A stretch of 64,000 nucleotides of DNA from Coprinellus micaceus (Eukaryota > Basidiomycota > Agaricomycetes > Agaricales > Psathyrellaceae): assembly GCA_951394405.1 (NCBI GenBank), contig OX596340.1:2480001-2544000 (forward strand). Direction: 5' to 3'. Under the pieces are notes generated by a model. That model was not told where the DNA came from, made no database searches, and saw only the letters and a program-made list of their open reading frames with translations. A program made the position numbers and the translations under genes. This document shows, in pieces, positions 30,233 to 42,976 of this stretch. Each line of letters starts with the position of its first letter. Position 1 is the stretch's first letter.

Positions 30233-33200
30233 ATGTCATCAGATGCTGAACTAAATCCCTTCGAACAAGAGCTGCTGGACAGCGAAGATGAGATTGACTG
30301 GGAAGAAGTCGAAGTTCCAGCACATTTGGACGTGGACGTGGAGGAGCCGAAGCATATTGAAATCACCTTGAAGCCGCTGGTGTCGTCCAAGGGGAAGAAG
30401 GCTGAGGATGAGACCAAGTGAGTGTTCGCGCTATTTTGCGGATAGCGCGCGCCTCATGGTTTCCCTCAGAAGGAAGGGGCTCACTCATGAAGAACGACTC
30501 ATGAGGATAAACTGTCACAAGATCCACACCGTCGTACTGCTCGCGAACGCGAAGATTCGCAATAGATGGATTAACGACGAATTGTTGCAGGTAAGCGCAG
30601 TCTCCGTACATCCTGCACCGGCAAGACTAACACTAGTGCAGGCCCGACTCTTGTCCCTCACTCCCATCACCCTCCAGAATGAGTTCGCTCAAATACACCC
30701 CTCACGCATCCCAGATAAGGGCCAACGAGGTCGCATGTTCGAGAGGGCTCTACAGCACCTGGCTTCCTGGTGGATGGCGTTCTTCGACGTGCTACCCACT
30801 GGCCATCTACGCAACCGCACCTTCGACGAAGTCCAGTCCAAGCTTGAGAGCTTCGGCGTTCTGTACGACGAAGGCGAAGTAGACCTTGATACATTCGAAG
30901 GCATCCTAGGCTGTGAACCTGAGATTATCAAAGGCCCCAAGAGCCTCATGAAGCATGCACTCAATCGTCACGGATCGCGAGACGTGAGTGCTCAGCTATT
31001 CACGTCGCTTTGCAGAGCTCTGGGGATTCCCGCACGGCTTGTGGTCAGTCTCCAAAGTGTGCCGTGGCAACCAAGTGTTGGGAAGCCGAAGCCGACGTAC
31101 AAGCGCAAAAATACGAAGACCAAAGGCAAGGGAAAGGCCAAGCAAGAGTCCGAAGGTGATGAAGATTCGTCGTCCTTCACTGGCGCTGGACAGCGATTGG
31201 ATGGCAAGCCAGTACCCATGAGCGAGAAGGCAAAGGGGAAGCAACGAGCAGAGCCAGTGATCAAGCTACGCAAGCAGAAGGACAAGGGTCATAAATTAGG
31301 AAGCGTAACACCAGCTTCGTCGAGTAGCCTATGTGAGCGCGGTGTGATACAACTGGCGTCTGCATTCAAGCTCACCAAATCCCAGCGCCCCCCAATCCTG
31401 CAACCACTCCCCCAGTGTTCTGGACGGAAGTCTTTTCAAGGCCCGACTCTCGTTGGATGCCCGTTGACCCCGTACGCAGTCTGGTGAACAGGCGCAAAGC
31501 ATTCGACCCCACACCGACACCTGTAGCTGGGACATCTTCCCCTGCCCCAAACCCAATGCTACCTCCACGCGCCCAACCGAAACCGGCCAACTTTTACAGC
31601 CAACTTCCCAAAGGCACGAAACAGGAGAACCGCATGTTGTATGTGATGGCGTTCGAGGAAGACGGGTACGCGAGGGATGTTACGAGACGGTATGCCAGGG
31701 AGTATAACTCGAAAATCGCGAAACACCAGGGCGGGAGTAACGCTGCGAATTCGGGGGGCAAGGCGAGGCATCTATGGTGGGAGAGGGTTGTTGGGCTCGT
31801 CAGGAGACCATATCAGCTCGTGCGTTTCTCGCTTCACTGACGCCTAGCACTCAGACTGAGACCCCGTTTAATAGCAACGTGACGACATCGAGGACGAGGA
31901 ACTGACCGCGGCACAGATGCAGGAGGGTATGCCGACGACGATTGCAGGATTTAAGGATCATCCTCTGTAAGTCACACCCACCATGCCCCTGCCGCTCGCT
32001 CAACCGACCCCTCCAGATACGTCCTCACCCGCCACCTCAAACAAACCGAAGTTATCCACCCTCCTCCCCCAGAAACGCCCGAGATCGGCAAATTCCGCGG
32101 TGAACCCGTGTATCCGCGCTCCTCCGTCGTCCCACTCAAGTCCGCCGAGACCTGGATGCGTACGGAGGGTCGGGTCATCAAGGCGGGTTGTCAGCCTTTG
32201 AAGACGGTGAAAGCGCGAGCTGCGACAGTGAATAAGTTGAGGGAGTTGGAGGTGAGGAAGGATGAGTTGATGGATGCGGGGCATAGCGCGGAGAGTGTGG
32301 AGGTTATGCAGGGGTTGTATGCGAGGAACCAGACGGAAGTGTATGTCCCGCCGCCCGTGGTCGATGTGAGTGGCAATCGAAGTTCATGGAGAGGGTTGGA
32401 ACTATGGGCTAACAAAGGGGTGGGGTGCAGGGCAAGATACCCAAGAATGATTTTGGGAATATAGATATGTACGCTCCGACTATGTTGCCGAAGGGAGCTG
32501 CGCATCTTCCTTGTGAGTTCCGTGTCTATTTGCTTGGGTTGAGCTTGGTATCTGACATGGAACAGATAAAGGGATTGCGAAGATTGCGAAGAAACTCGGG
32601 TTTGACTATGCCGAGGCTGTGGTGCGTCAACTACCTCTCTTGTTTACTTCCTCAAGTTCGTCTGATTGAATGTGGTTTAGACCGGATTTGAGTTCAGGAA
32701 ACGACGCGCGAATGCCGTTATTGAAGGCATTGTTATCGCTACGGAGAATGAATCCGCCTTATTAGATGTAGGTCTCCCTTCTATTCACTGGCCTTATTCG
32801 AACTAACTGTCATACCTGTAGGCTTACTGGGAGCACCAGCAAGCGGAAGAAGAGAAAGCACGAGCGAAGAGGGAAGAGAAAGCCCTTCAGCATTGGATCA
32901 AGCTCGTTCAAGGTCTTCGAATACGACAACGGCTGCAGGAGGAGTACGCGGACAGAGGCACGCCGAGTAAAGCGGGGTCGAGCAAGAAGGCCGCCGCTGC
33001 TACGAAGAAAGCGAGGCGGCACATTACCGCGGTGAACGAAGACGGATCTAGGCTTGAGACCCCTGAAACTTCCGCCGCGGGTAGGAATTCCAGCGAATTC
33101 CTCGCTGGTGGTGACGATAGTGATCTGGAAGACCGACATGGGGAGGGCCACGGAGGGGGCTTCCTCGTTGAAGCTGGCGATGTCGTGCAGGCGTTCAACC

Positions 33201-34009
33201 TCCCAAAATACAACCCGTTGATCTTGGATTCAGCTAGCAACCCCTTCGCGTCGAGCAGCAAGCTCGGGAAGAAGAGGCATCATCACCATGGGATGGAGGC
33301 AGACCTGGAGGGTGGCCACCCGCACGGGAACGAGCAGGCGATTGATTACGCGACGTATGACCTCGACGAGCCGGATCCGCCGCTATCCTTGGGCACGATG
33401 GATGTCGATGTAGATATGGGGAGCGAAGTGGGTTTGGTAGAAGAGGGTGTTGGTGGGATTGAGGAAGATTATGGCGGTCCGAAGACTTTGGAGGAGTTGG
33501 AAGCGGATGCACGGTCGAAGGAGGCGTCGCGGTCCCCGCCGGTGGAAGAGTTGAGAGTTCCAAGTGCGCCTGCCGCCGAGACCGTTAGCACGAGGCTACG
33601 TGCCCGTCGTGGGGCAGTCAATGGCACGCACCCGAATGGGGCCACCGCGTCGACCGTGAGCGTCCGACCATCTCGCATCGCATCTGGAAGCAAGCGGAAG
33701 AGGGAAGACGTCGCGGATGACGACCAATATGAAGACGACCAAGGCGACACCTGGGATGCGGCCGCCAATGGAGACGTAGACGGGGGCAGTGATGCTGAAG
33801 TGGAGATCGACGAAGACAACGGGGATGATGGGACTTTCGGTTCCAGGAAACCGAAAAAGTCGTCCCAGGGTAAGAAGAAGCCTCGAACAGGGGCTCGACC
33901 TCCTGCCGCAAAGAAGGCTCGCACGCCTGCAAAGCCTAGGAATACGAAACCTAAGGCACACGTCGCTCCTCCAGCGCCTACGGATAGGGTGTTGAGGTCT
34001 CGGAAATAA
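30233..34009 (+). CDS. RAD4: DNA damage recognition protein Rad4/XPC
   Basis: Multi-exon gene starting MSSDAELNPFEQELL. The transglutaminase-like fold spans KIHTVVLLANAKIRNRWIND, LFTSLCRALGIPARLVVSLQ and, after a Lys-rich insert, VFWTEVFSRPDSRWMPVDPV. The beta-hairpin domains follow: FKDHPL/YVLTRHLKQTEVIHP (BHD1), VVPLKSAETWMRTEGRVIK (BHD2) and IPKNDFGNIDMYAPTMLPKG with KKLGFDYAEAV (BHD3). The C-terminal 350 residues are acidic, Ser-rich and end in Lys/Arg clusters. Rad4 binds helix-distorting lesions in nuclear DNA and starts global nucleotide excision repair, usually with Rad23. All core motifs are present. Small introns interrupt the BHD region. Confidence 0.95.
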
Positions 34010-35089
34010 CCACGGGCTGGGGTTGGGGCCGCGTGTCCTGGAGTTTGTTTTCCGAGCTTTCCGTCGGTTTGTTTAGTTTCACGTACAATACGCGGATGTT
34101 GTCCTATTTTCCTATCGAGGGGATGATAATAATTCGTCTCGGGGCTAAGCGCCCGTGACAAGCCGCCGACAAATAGATCAAAACACAGCACGGCGGTACG
34201 AGCCTTTACATCTTTAAATCGGAATTGTATCAATCTAAAAACGCCCCGTGTTACTGCTGCAGAATTGGTTCGTGGTGCTATTATCAGCGCTTCAGCACAC
34301 CACACCGACGTTTTATTGAGGTACAACACGTGTAGGCGACTGTGTTGGCTCCACACCCCATTGCAAGGCGGATGTCCTATGCGGTGGGTATCAGAGAGCA
34401 GGTCGGCGGCGTCACTCACCACTCAGGAGCGCGTTCTGGCACCCAGATGATCACCACACCCTGTGAGAGCACAGGAAGGTGAACCGAACATGCGATATAG
34501 GCAACAATGCGGTTCAAAAGGTGAACCATCGTAACATGTACATATTAGAAGGTGGGACGGACCACGAAGGAGAAATGACCTCTAACGATCTTCGACGGAA
34601 GCAATCCGTGCCTATATGCAAAGGGGAGCGCATATCAGGAATAGCTTGAGTACTACTTTCGGGCATGGAAATACGAGACGTATACATACCGTCGCAGCGT
34701 TGAAGGCAAGGGCGACCGAAGAAATAGGGGCTCCCAAGGACTCGTGGGTTGGGCGAGGCAAGTCGTTAATGGGGTTGTACAATTTCTTGGCGTTCTTGGC
34801 CAAGGGGAAAGCTGGGGTGAAAGAAACGAGCTTTACTTACGTAAAGACTCGTTACTTGGATCTTTCTGCCTCTCCGCTCCGACAGGCCACGGTCGCCAAC
34901 ATCCCGCTTGCCCCGTTGTAGGGTTCCAAAGCAATTCCAAATGCAACCCCTCCTATTCAAGCTGAGTTAGCAAATGAGGGGTTTCCTGATGCTCAGGGCG
35001 GTTGTGGCACGTATGTAAGCTGTACTCTGGCTAATAGGAGGCAATATTAACTGTCTCTCAGTTTCATCAACTTAGGAATATCGAACGTC
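34010..35089. other. Gene-poor interval after RAD4
   Basis: No convincing gene on either strand. Short open frames lack family motifs. Confidence 0.4.
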
Positions 35090-36470
35090 ATGGCCCATTT
35101 AACCTCACTTCCTACGGAGATCACACTGGCCATCCTGGCTTTCCTCAGGGGCTCTAAACGCCCGGGCCGCTCACTGGTGCCATGGTCTCTTCTTTGCAAG
35201 GAATTCTGCGGTCTGGCGCGCGAGATCCTATTCAAGTTCGTCTATATCCGGACATACATGTCTATGGACACTCTCGAAGACATTCTCTACACATCCACAG
35301 AGGTATTGCCCTATGTCGAGGCAGTCTACTTTGGTCACCACGATGACACCCCCACTGCTCCGAAAACGTCTCTAGAGCACCCATACATTCCACGCTTCTG
35401 CGCTCTACTCCGTGAACGCTCAGCGGTGAAGCACCTGGGGCTGGGCTGGGCAGGATCATTCAAGTCCGACCTTCCGGGAATCGTGCCAGTGCCTTGGAGG
35501 ACGCATATTGAGGAGCCAACGCAAGCCGCCATCGCTCAGCTGGCCAAATCGTCCTCGATCGAGTCTATTCGCGTCGGTCACATGTCACATGTGCAGCTTC
35601 CCGGCCACCAGAATTATTCAATTTATTGATCCCTAGAGGGTCCAAAACCTTACCCTTCATAACGTTCAGTTCGCTGGGCCCTACCCATTAGAGTCGAGCG
35701 CCCAAAATTCCCCGCTTTCCAGCATACGGATCCTGAGGATATCTGGGCACGATATCGTCGGAACCCTACGGTGGCTCCGCGCATGGATCCATCGTATGCC
35801 CAACCTAAAGGATCTTTCGATCTCATCAGCACGGGACATCCCAGAAAGGGCCAGGGGGTGAACCTCCAACTTCCTCTTCAGTGGCGCAGCTATTACAACC
35901 CCCCATCTTTTCATGTAGGAACTCTCTGGAGCGAATCCACCTCAAACTACCCTTCTTAAGTGAGCGCAATCAGTTATCCGTAGGTATGATACCCGAATTG
36001 ACAATTCATGGGCAGTGACTCCTCTAGAGAAACTTCACTGGGACCTAGACCTCTCACAACTCCAGAGGCTAACGTTCTTGTCTACGGACGTACTGTCTTG
36101 GCACGCATCTGCAGGCTTCCCAGTTAATATTCCTTCCCCCTTTCCATCCCTCCAAGCAATGTGGTCCAAACTCCCCGACAAGCTCCCGTCGTGATCAAAC
36201 TCGATATATGGTTTTTTGCAAGTCCAGGCTCCCTGGACCTCTCCTCGTTGCTGGACCCCCTCGACTCGGCGCTGGCCACAAAGAGGGCCGTGCTCCAAGT
36301 CATGGCGACTTGCGTTGGTACACCACCGTCCAACGTCGATATTCAGGATTCCTTCCCGAGGTTGCGTCGGCAAGGTCGACCATGGACCCATCCTTTGGTC
36401 GGCCCGACAGGGCGCGTTAATCCACTGGCCGGGATTCAGGGTTTCCACTGGTCAGATTAAACACTGGACC
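35090..36470 (+). pseudogene. Decayed F-box/leucine-rich protein gene
   Basis: The 5' part (35090-35629) is open and encodes an F-box-like N-terminus (LPTEITLAILAFLRG, LVPWSLLCKEFCGLAREILF). Beyond the stop at 35627-35629, similarity to the intact F-box gene at 48052-49374 continues in other frames: SIRILRISGHDIVGTLRWL near 35730, TPLEKLHWDLDLSQLQRL near 36020, and LDPLDSALATKRAVLQVM near 36250. At least two frame changes and several stops separate these pieces and no consensus introns fit them. This was probably a full-length protein of about 440 residues, now broken. An alternative is a heavily spliced or poorly assembled gene. Confidence 0.65.
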
Positions 36471-36725
36471 TTCGAAACTTTGCCGATCTCATGTTTCATC
36501 TGTCGTATGCCAATGTCATGCATCATGCCATGTCGTATATTACAAGATTATTTAATTACCCCCAAGATCGTGGCCCTGACCCTTGAATGAAGACGCTGCG
36601 TTATGGTGAGAACTCCCTAATGGCGTTCCCCAAGTGTATCTCTCCTGGTGAATGCTATAGGGAGCCGGGTGGGGCTTTGCGGAGGCGTCAGCGGCGGAGC
36701 GAGGGTGTGGACGAGGGGGCAAGAC

Positions 36726-39101
36726 TCACGCAACCGACACCGAGAGTTTGGGTTTCAAGACTCTCGCCTTCCGTTCTTCAAAAGTTTCGTTCGCATATTG
36801 AGGCTCTTCTTTGATCGACACCTTATACTTCCCGAGAAGGGTCGTAAGGATCGCGACGCCTTCCGTCTCAAAGAACCTATTCAAGAAGAAGCGGCATGAA
36901 CATCAGGATGAAGCGTGATAATGACACTGGGTACCTTCTACCCAAACACGCTCGCGGGCCTTCAAAGAGCCTTCAGTCTTAACTTCGGATAGAAAGAGAA
37001 CCTTGGCTTACCGCTACTGAAAATTAAAAACGCGTTTCTAGACCAGTCACCGAGGAAACGGTCTGGCCAGAACTCGTGAGGGTCGTCCCAATAACGTTCT
37101 GACTTGATGTGTTAGTTGTGTTCCTCCGGTTTGCGTTTGATGGGTCCATGCACCATTGTAATGAAGTCCAGCGATCGGAAACACTATTGGAGAGTCTTTC
37201 GGTATAAAAACGGGGACAGGATCCCCTGCTTGGTTGGTCGTGGTATAATAGGTATCTTCCGTGCAACGCTTGGGAAGCATAATCACCTATGAGAGGATAT
37301 TTGAAAATTGAGACCAACGTGCATCGAATTCTTCGTGTACTCACTGGCGGGAAGAGCCTCATAGATTCATAGTAGACCCTAGGGAGGTAATGTCAGAGAT
37401 TGATGAAACGGATCGGTACGCCTACATACGCAAGGACGCGGGGGAGAGAAGCCATGTCTTCATAGGTCTGCAGGGTTAGGCATGAGGCATGAGTGTGGAG
37501 ACGCCTACTAAGCGTGGACTTACGGGTGACTTCCCCGGTGGGACGACGGTCGTGATGTGTCTGTACAGCTTGTCTTGTTCATCGGGATACAAGGCAAGGA
37601 GGCCAAGAGTAAATGCGAGTGCGTGAGCCGTGGTCTACAGCCAAAGATCGTGAGTTTCTCCAACTATCGGCGGTTCAGACTCTTTATCTTACTTCGTGCC
37701 CTGCCAGCATAAAGATGAAGATATCACCTGAGATTTAAACGATGAGCGAAAATTCATCTCTGGAACCAAAATTAAAATACCCATGAGGTCCTTCTCTGTA
37801 AACGTGCCCTCCCCTTCCTCATCACACGACGCTAGAAGGCTGCTGAAAAGGTCGTGTCGCTCCACACCCTGTGATTCCCGCCGCTCTTTAATCATCTCAG
37901 ACATGTACATCTGCCAGTGTAAAGCCAGATTAGACCCGTCCGGACAAGTCGTGAGTATATTAAAAAATGTAATGAAAAAACTGACCAGTAACTCGTCGAA
38001 CGCCTGTTGCACCCCCCTCAACCCTGCGGTCAAGTTGAAAACCCACCGTGGTAGTGCCGTCTTCAGAGCCATGCTCTGAGAGGCAATTTCCAGGGCTTCT
38101 TTGAAGCTGTACCGTTTACCGGAGCCTGGAAGCTCGTCGTCCTTCCACGAAGCTCGCCGACCGAAGGAGGCGGCACTTAGTACGAGCAAGGCAATCTGGG
38201 AGTTTCACGGGTCAGCCTTGCCTAAGTTAGGAGGGTTAATTTGGCCACTTACAGGAAGGCTGAACCCGCTGACAACATGGTCGTACTCAATCCGGTCTTG
38301 GTCCTTCCATACCTCCCGGTACAGTTCGTCACATATACGTACAGTTTCGTCCCAGACTAACTTGTTGTTGGGCTGGTGGTAGTCAGATCCGGACCGTACG
38401 GCGTCAGAAGGGAATGTGGGGTGGCGCACCTCTGAAAACGCTGGGGCGCACACTTTGCGGTGTTTTTTCCACTCTGCACCTTCAGACGCGATGATGTTCG
38501 GGCCAAAGGTGGATAGGGCACCGTAATTCTCGACGGGCTTGACGAAGCGTGTGCGAGCCGCCGAGATTTCCTGGAGGGGGGGAGACGAGATGTCGTACAG
38601 GATCCTGGGCAGTTTCGAGCAAGCTCACTTTGGCGAGAGCCGGATCCACGACCTGGAAAGAGACCACTGGCCTTGGCCAGAGGGATAGCTGGACGGAGAG
38701 TAAGCACCTCAACCAGTGATAGAGTGGCGGAAGGTACTTGCAGTGAGCTGAATGTCCAAGCCATTTTTCTGATAAGCTGCGTAACCGTTAGATTGAGATG
38801 CTGGCCTCGACATTGACTAGCACATCACGTCTGTGTTTATCCTCGAAGGGCCACATTTTGCCTAGTGAGATACCAGGAATACGCGGGAGAAAGGTGTTGA
38901 GGAGCATGTTCATGGGCCCGAGGACCGATATTTTGCAGGGCAGGCTGCAGCACGAGGTAAGATTTTTTAAAAATCGCCCCAAAATGTGCGTGCTAGGGTT
39001 ACATACCTAACCGACCGCAAGATTCGCCAGGTGTCAAACGCGCGCTTGAGAATGAAGGCCACTAGGAGGGTTGCCATTGCAGTCCATATCGAACTCGCCA
39101 T
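36726..39101 (-). CDS. Cytochrome P450 monooxygenase
   Basis: Starts MASSIWTAMATLLVAFILKR, a membrane anchor. About a dozen exons then give QVVDPALAK, EGAEWKKHRKVCAPAFSE (C-helix), ERHDLFSSLLASCDEEGEG, the I-helix motif split as FMLAGHE/TTAHAL, ExxR in FYESMRLFPPV, GLHYN, and DDPHEFWPDRFLGDW. The heme-thiolate loop is SSGPRACLGRRFFETEGV; its central part, with the ligand Cys, lies on a 25-nt exon (36935-36959) between introns 36960-37011 and 36877-36934. The last exon ends KLSVSVA. P450s of this kind sit in the ER membrane and oxidise small hydrophobic substrates using a P450 reductase. The substrate is unknown and no biosynthetic cluster surrounds the gene. Confidence 0.88.
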
Positions 39102-39813
39102 GGTCCGCGTTGGCTGCTGGAAAGAGAGGGGAAAGAGGCCGCCTTCGCAGTGGCGTTTTCTGGCTGGGTGGTCTGAACCTGGCCTTTCTAGGACACTGGT
39201 CGCCGACCACGCTGAACCTTAAAACGTGAAATGAAGCAATTCAATCATGTCGGCCAATGACATCGCTCTGACATAACGATAACCCTTGAGAGATACGTGG
39301 CTAGAAGAGTCGAGTGTGGCGGAGGCCTAGAAGTCCCTCGATAAGCGAGGGAGAGAGTTCGCGCCAGCTTGTTGGGCGTATCGAAGCCTGAGTAGACCCT
39401 GTTTGTCTCCAACCCGAGGAACTTCTAGATGGAACGGTGAGTGGAGCACAACGGGAGTTGGGCGCTATGCTTCGTAGCGAAGGTCTCCCGGTAAAGAGCG
39501 CGCATTCACGCCATTATCGGCATTCTTCGAGACGAGATGGAAGGACAGAACCAGGAATCCTGAATTGCTAGCCCACACCCCTATCGCTTCGGTTGGCAGT
39601 GGTGGCTGTGACAAGCAGAGCACAACAACGCGTGCCACGCGTGGTGTTGGACCCGAAATGGCAGGAGGGCGTCACCGCTGCTTGGCAGCGAACCTCCATG
39701 TTCTCCTCACTTCATGACCCATAGTACCACCTAGTACGGCACCTCTCAACGCGTTCACAAGATCATCGACACGAACTCATTACAAGACTTTTAGACCCCA
39801 AATTACGATCACG
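39102..39813. other. Intergenic, P450 promoter side
   Basis: No gene recognised between the P450 start and the next gene. Confidence 0.4.
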
Positions 39814-40718
39814 ATGCCAGCCGGTCATCATCCTCACGGCACAACAGCCTACGCACCCCCTGTAACAGTCCGCGCACCGTCTCCCGCATCATCCATCGGG
39901 ACGCTATACGACGAAGACGCCACCTCGGACAATGAGGCTCATATGACCGAGTCCGACTTTAAGCGGTTCTGCGATGATAAGATTGGGCTGAATAGACCAA
40001 GACCGGAAGAAGAGAGGGCGTTGAGCGAGCCGTTGATCAAGGACCCGGCGAGAGGGAGGGGCGGGGACCAAGAGAAAGGTGCGTGGTACTTGCATATGTG
40101 GACGACTAGAAGCTCAAGTGGAGTAAAGCATTGTATGAGAGGATCGTCGCGAATCTTCGAGCTGAAATTAAGCGCCTGGAGGAGGAAGAGATCTTCGAGC
40201 GTGCGCTGATGAAAGGGTCGCAGATTGGCTTGGAGGAGCAAGCGCCAACCACCGACATTGACAAGATTATGCGGAGTATGATGGGTCCAGGATTCTCACT
40301 CACCCCACCCACCCAACCTTCGACAGCTACTACTGGTACCCAACCCACGCAGCCCGCCGTCACCTCAGGGCCATGGAACAACCACGGGAAGAAACCAGCC
40401 TCTGTGAAGACAGGTCCCTTCCCTCCAATAGGTCTTGCACAGATGACTGCCTCAGGAAATGTGAGCACGAATAGCGCTGCACCTACTACATCTTTCGCCT
40501 CCACAACGACTGCTGGGACTCGTGACACTCGCACTTCGACGGAGGAACCAATGCATATTGACGACCATGGTCTGTCGATGCTCTCCCCAGGGTCGAGCTT
40601 TGCCCCAGGTTGGACAACCTCTACACCGAATCCCAATGCTGGCATGATGGGAGGCGGTACGAGCGCTGGAACCGTGGTGGGAGGGAAACGGACGAGAAGT
40701 GGGTTGGTGAGGAGGTAG
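39814..40718 (+). CDS. Unknown protein with short coiled coil, two exons
   Basis: Starts MPAGHHPHGTTAYAPP. The only in-phase splice I found removes 40079-40128 (GTGCGT..GTAAAG), giving DQEKALYERIVANLRAEIKR and a short helical stretch LEEEEIFERALMKGS. The rest is Pro/Ser/Thr/Gly-rich and probably disordered, ending in a basic tail KRTRSGLVRR. The middle of the first exon has acidic ESDFKRFCDDKIGL. No signal peptide or membrane segment is seen. The family is not recognised. The basic C-terminus could be a nuclear localisation signal, but that is only a guess. Confidence 0.6.
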
Positions 40719-41393
40719 CACGTCTTCAGTATGGGGCAAATCCAAATCCAGACATCGCCAGGAGAGTTGGACGATGGCTCTGATACCGCAGGCAATTCTG
40801 CTGCCGTCGCTGATGCAACAGCCGCCCTTAGACGGATGCTCTGCGCAAGTAATATCGAGGTCCGGAGTGTAGGATCGAAAAAAGTCGAATCCGCATTGAA
40901 CCTGGGCCCTGGTGCTCCTGGTCGTCCGTAATGGGGGGATTGCGGTCCAAGCGCCTTTATTCAAGGTGTTTCGGAGCAAAACAAAAGGTAATTCAGGTGC
41001 TACCAGGGTTCGAACCTGGGTTACGGGAACCTTTGGAGAAATCAAAATCCCGAGTGATAACCACTACACTATAGCACCTCTGCACGCTGTAACCCAGCAA
41101 GTGGCCAATAGAAGCCCTTTTTCTTTTGCCCCTGTCTCTAGTTGCCGGAGCGGACATGAGTCCGAGCGCGAGGCCAGCTTCGTCGCGTACCACCACCACC
41201 CAGCTTCCAGGCTATATTCCTCCCCCTCAGAAGGCCCTCGAGTCGCACTGTAGCCGTATCGGCTGTCAAGAAACTAGCCAGGAAGGTATGTGTTGTTCGA
41301 ACGGCTTGGTCACGGGGGATGTCTATTTATGTCGTCAATCATTGAGCCGCACACGCCACAGAAAAGCGCTCAGAGATTAACTAACCAACCCCG
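40719..41393. other. Interval containing the tRNA gene
   Basis: Apart from the tRNA at 40995-41078, only a short open stretch from 41156 (MSPSARPASSRTTTTQL) is seen. It may be a 5' exon of the following BTB gene, but I could not splice it in phase. Confidence 0.35.
40995..41078 (-). tRNA. tRNA-Gln (UUG) with 12-nt intron
   Basis: On the minus strand a full cloverleaf can be drawn. The acceptor stem is GGTGCTA/TAGCACC with discriminator T, the D-arm contains GTGTAGTGGTTATCAC, and the T-arm is CCAGGTTCGAACCCTGG. The anticodon stem is CGGGA/TCCCG with loop TTTTGA..T and anticodon TTG. A 12-nt intron (TTTCTCCAAAGG) interrupts the loop after position 37, the canonical place. Mature length is 72 nt before CCA addition. 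Confidence 0.92.
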
Positions 41394-42976
41394 ATGGAGG
41401 GCGAACAACGCAACATTATGCCTGTAATCTCGAGTACAGGACCGACGCGAGACAAGGACTATTACTTCGAGGACGGGAGTTGTATCTTCTTGGTGGAGAA
41501 TGTTCTATTCAATGTGTGTATCTATCTCATCCATTCACGCTCTGAATGGACAGGCTAATCGAGGAGTGTGGATTGTGCAGGTCCATCGCTCGATGCTGAG
41601 CAGGGACGGATCATCGTTCGGGACGATGTTCTCCCTGCCTCAGGGTGGTAAGCAGGAGGGGAGGTCCGACGAGGATCCTATCCTGCTAAGCGGCGAGACT
41701 GCCAGTGAATTCCGACACTTCCTCTCTGCCCTCTACGCCCTGTAAGTCTAATCCATACCACAATCTACTTACCCGACAAGTCTCACCAATACCCTAATTG
41801 TCTACGTACAGACCACACCAACTCCGAGACCTCACCTCCCCCACAGCCAACCTCTCCGTCCTAATCAGCATCGCCCGCATCTCCAACAAATACGCCTTCC
41901 GCTCGCTCGAAGCTTGGGCCCTCGAGGCGATCCAAGACTACGTCAATCGGAATCCCTCGCCTATCCTCTCCTCCATCCCCCACCACGCCTCCTACGTCTA
42001 CTCCCCATCGGATTCCGCAGACCTCAGTACAACTACTAGCGCGACTGATTCCTCGACGTCCCCGGCTAACGCTAGCACGGCTCAACTTACACGACTTATC
42101 CGCTTGGCCCAGCTCTGCGGGCACGCGCCCCTGCTGAACACGATGATCAACTTTCTGAGGGAACTCATGTCCAAGTCCCTGCAATACGCGTACTTGGCTA
42201 TGTCCCTATCCGACGAGCTAGAGCTCAAGAGCCTCCGTGGTGCAGCCTACCTCGAAGTCATGCAGAAAGCTCAGATCGTCCGGCCGCTAGAACTCGACCT
42301 CGGACTTGGCCCCTCCACCCTACCCTCATCATCAAGTACCGCTTCGTCCATATCGTCCTCAGCAGCAAGTAGCGTGATAAACGTCACTGGCTCAACCGCG
42401 ATCACCCATTCGCAAGGGTACAACAATTTCATGCTGGCTGCAATGGCCAACGCCGTCGCACCTCTCACGGTTTCAGCGCACACGACTGCCCCAGCTCCCA
42501 TCGCCTCCACATCCAACGCTGCTGCGGCCATCTCATCCTCGCCTCCTACCAACACTGGAATCAGCCATCCTCTCACCCGCCTAGTCCCCCTCCCCATCAC
42601 ACCCCCACAACGTCTTCGGCTCCTCACCGGGTACTACCGCCTCTCGCACACCTGGGACCTCCTCCGAATGACACCCCCCTCCTTCGAGCACGCACCCTCC
42701 TGCGCGACGACATGGCACCAACACGGCTGCACGCAGGCGTGGCAGGAGTTCTGGAAAGACAAGACGACGAAGAGTGATGCGGTGTTGGCGCTGGGGGCCG
42801 CGGATGTCCTGGGGAAGCTGAAGGTGATTCAGAAGGAATATGAGAGGTGGGGGAGCGCGGCGTATATGCATAATGATTGTAGGGTGAGTGCGAGGAAGAA
42901 GATGGGGGAGGTGGTGAAGCGGGTCGAGGAGGGGTTGAGCGATTGTTTTGAGAGTTCGGGGGAGGGGGGTTTGTGA
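41394..42976 (+). CDS. BTB/POZ-domain protein
   Basis: Starts MEGEQRNIMPVISSTG. The BTB fold is spread over the first exons: DYYFEDGSCIFLVENVLFN, then after an intron VHRSMLSRDGSSFGTMFSLP, then ILLSGETASEFRHFLSALYA. The last exon begins TSPTANLSVLISIARISNKY with KYAFRSLEAWALEAI, a Ser/Thr-rich insert, LIRLAQLCGHAPLL, and a second Ser/Ala-rich insert. It ends with a helical region containing Cys/His residues (SCATTWHQHGCTQAWQEFW). Proteins of this architecture are a large Agaricomycete family. BTB domains mediate dimerisation and sometimes cullin-3 binding. The exact role is unknown. An extra upstream exon is possible. Confidence 0.8.

Noticed and set aside
36726..37060. P450 appeared to lack its heme-binding cysteine
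   Set aside because: A 25-nt exon between two consensus introns restores SGPRACLGRR in phase.
41156..41285. Upstream start of the BTB gene at MSPSARPASS
   Set aside because: No splice into the BTB frame was in phase, so the start at 41394 was kept.
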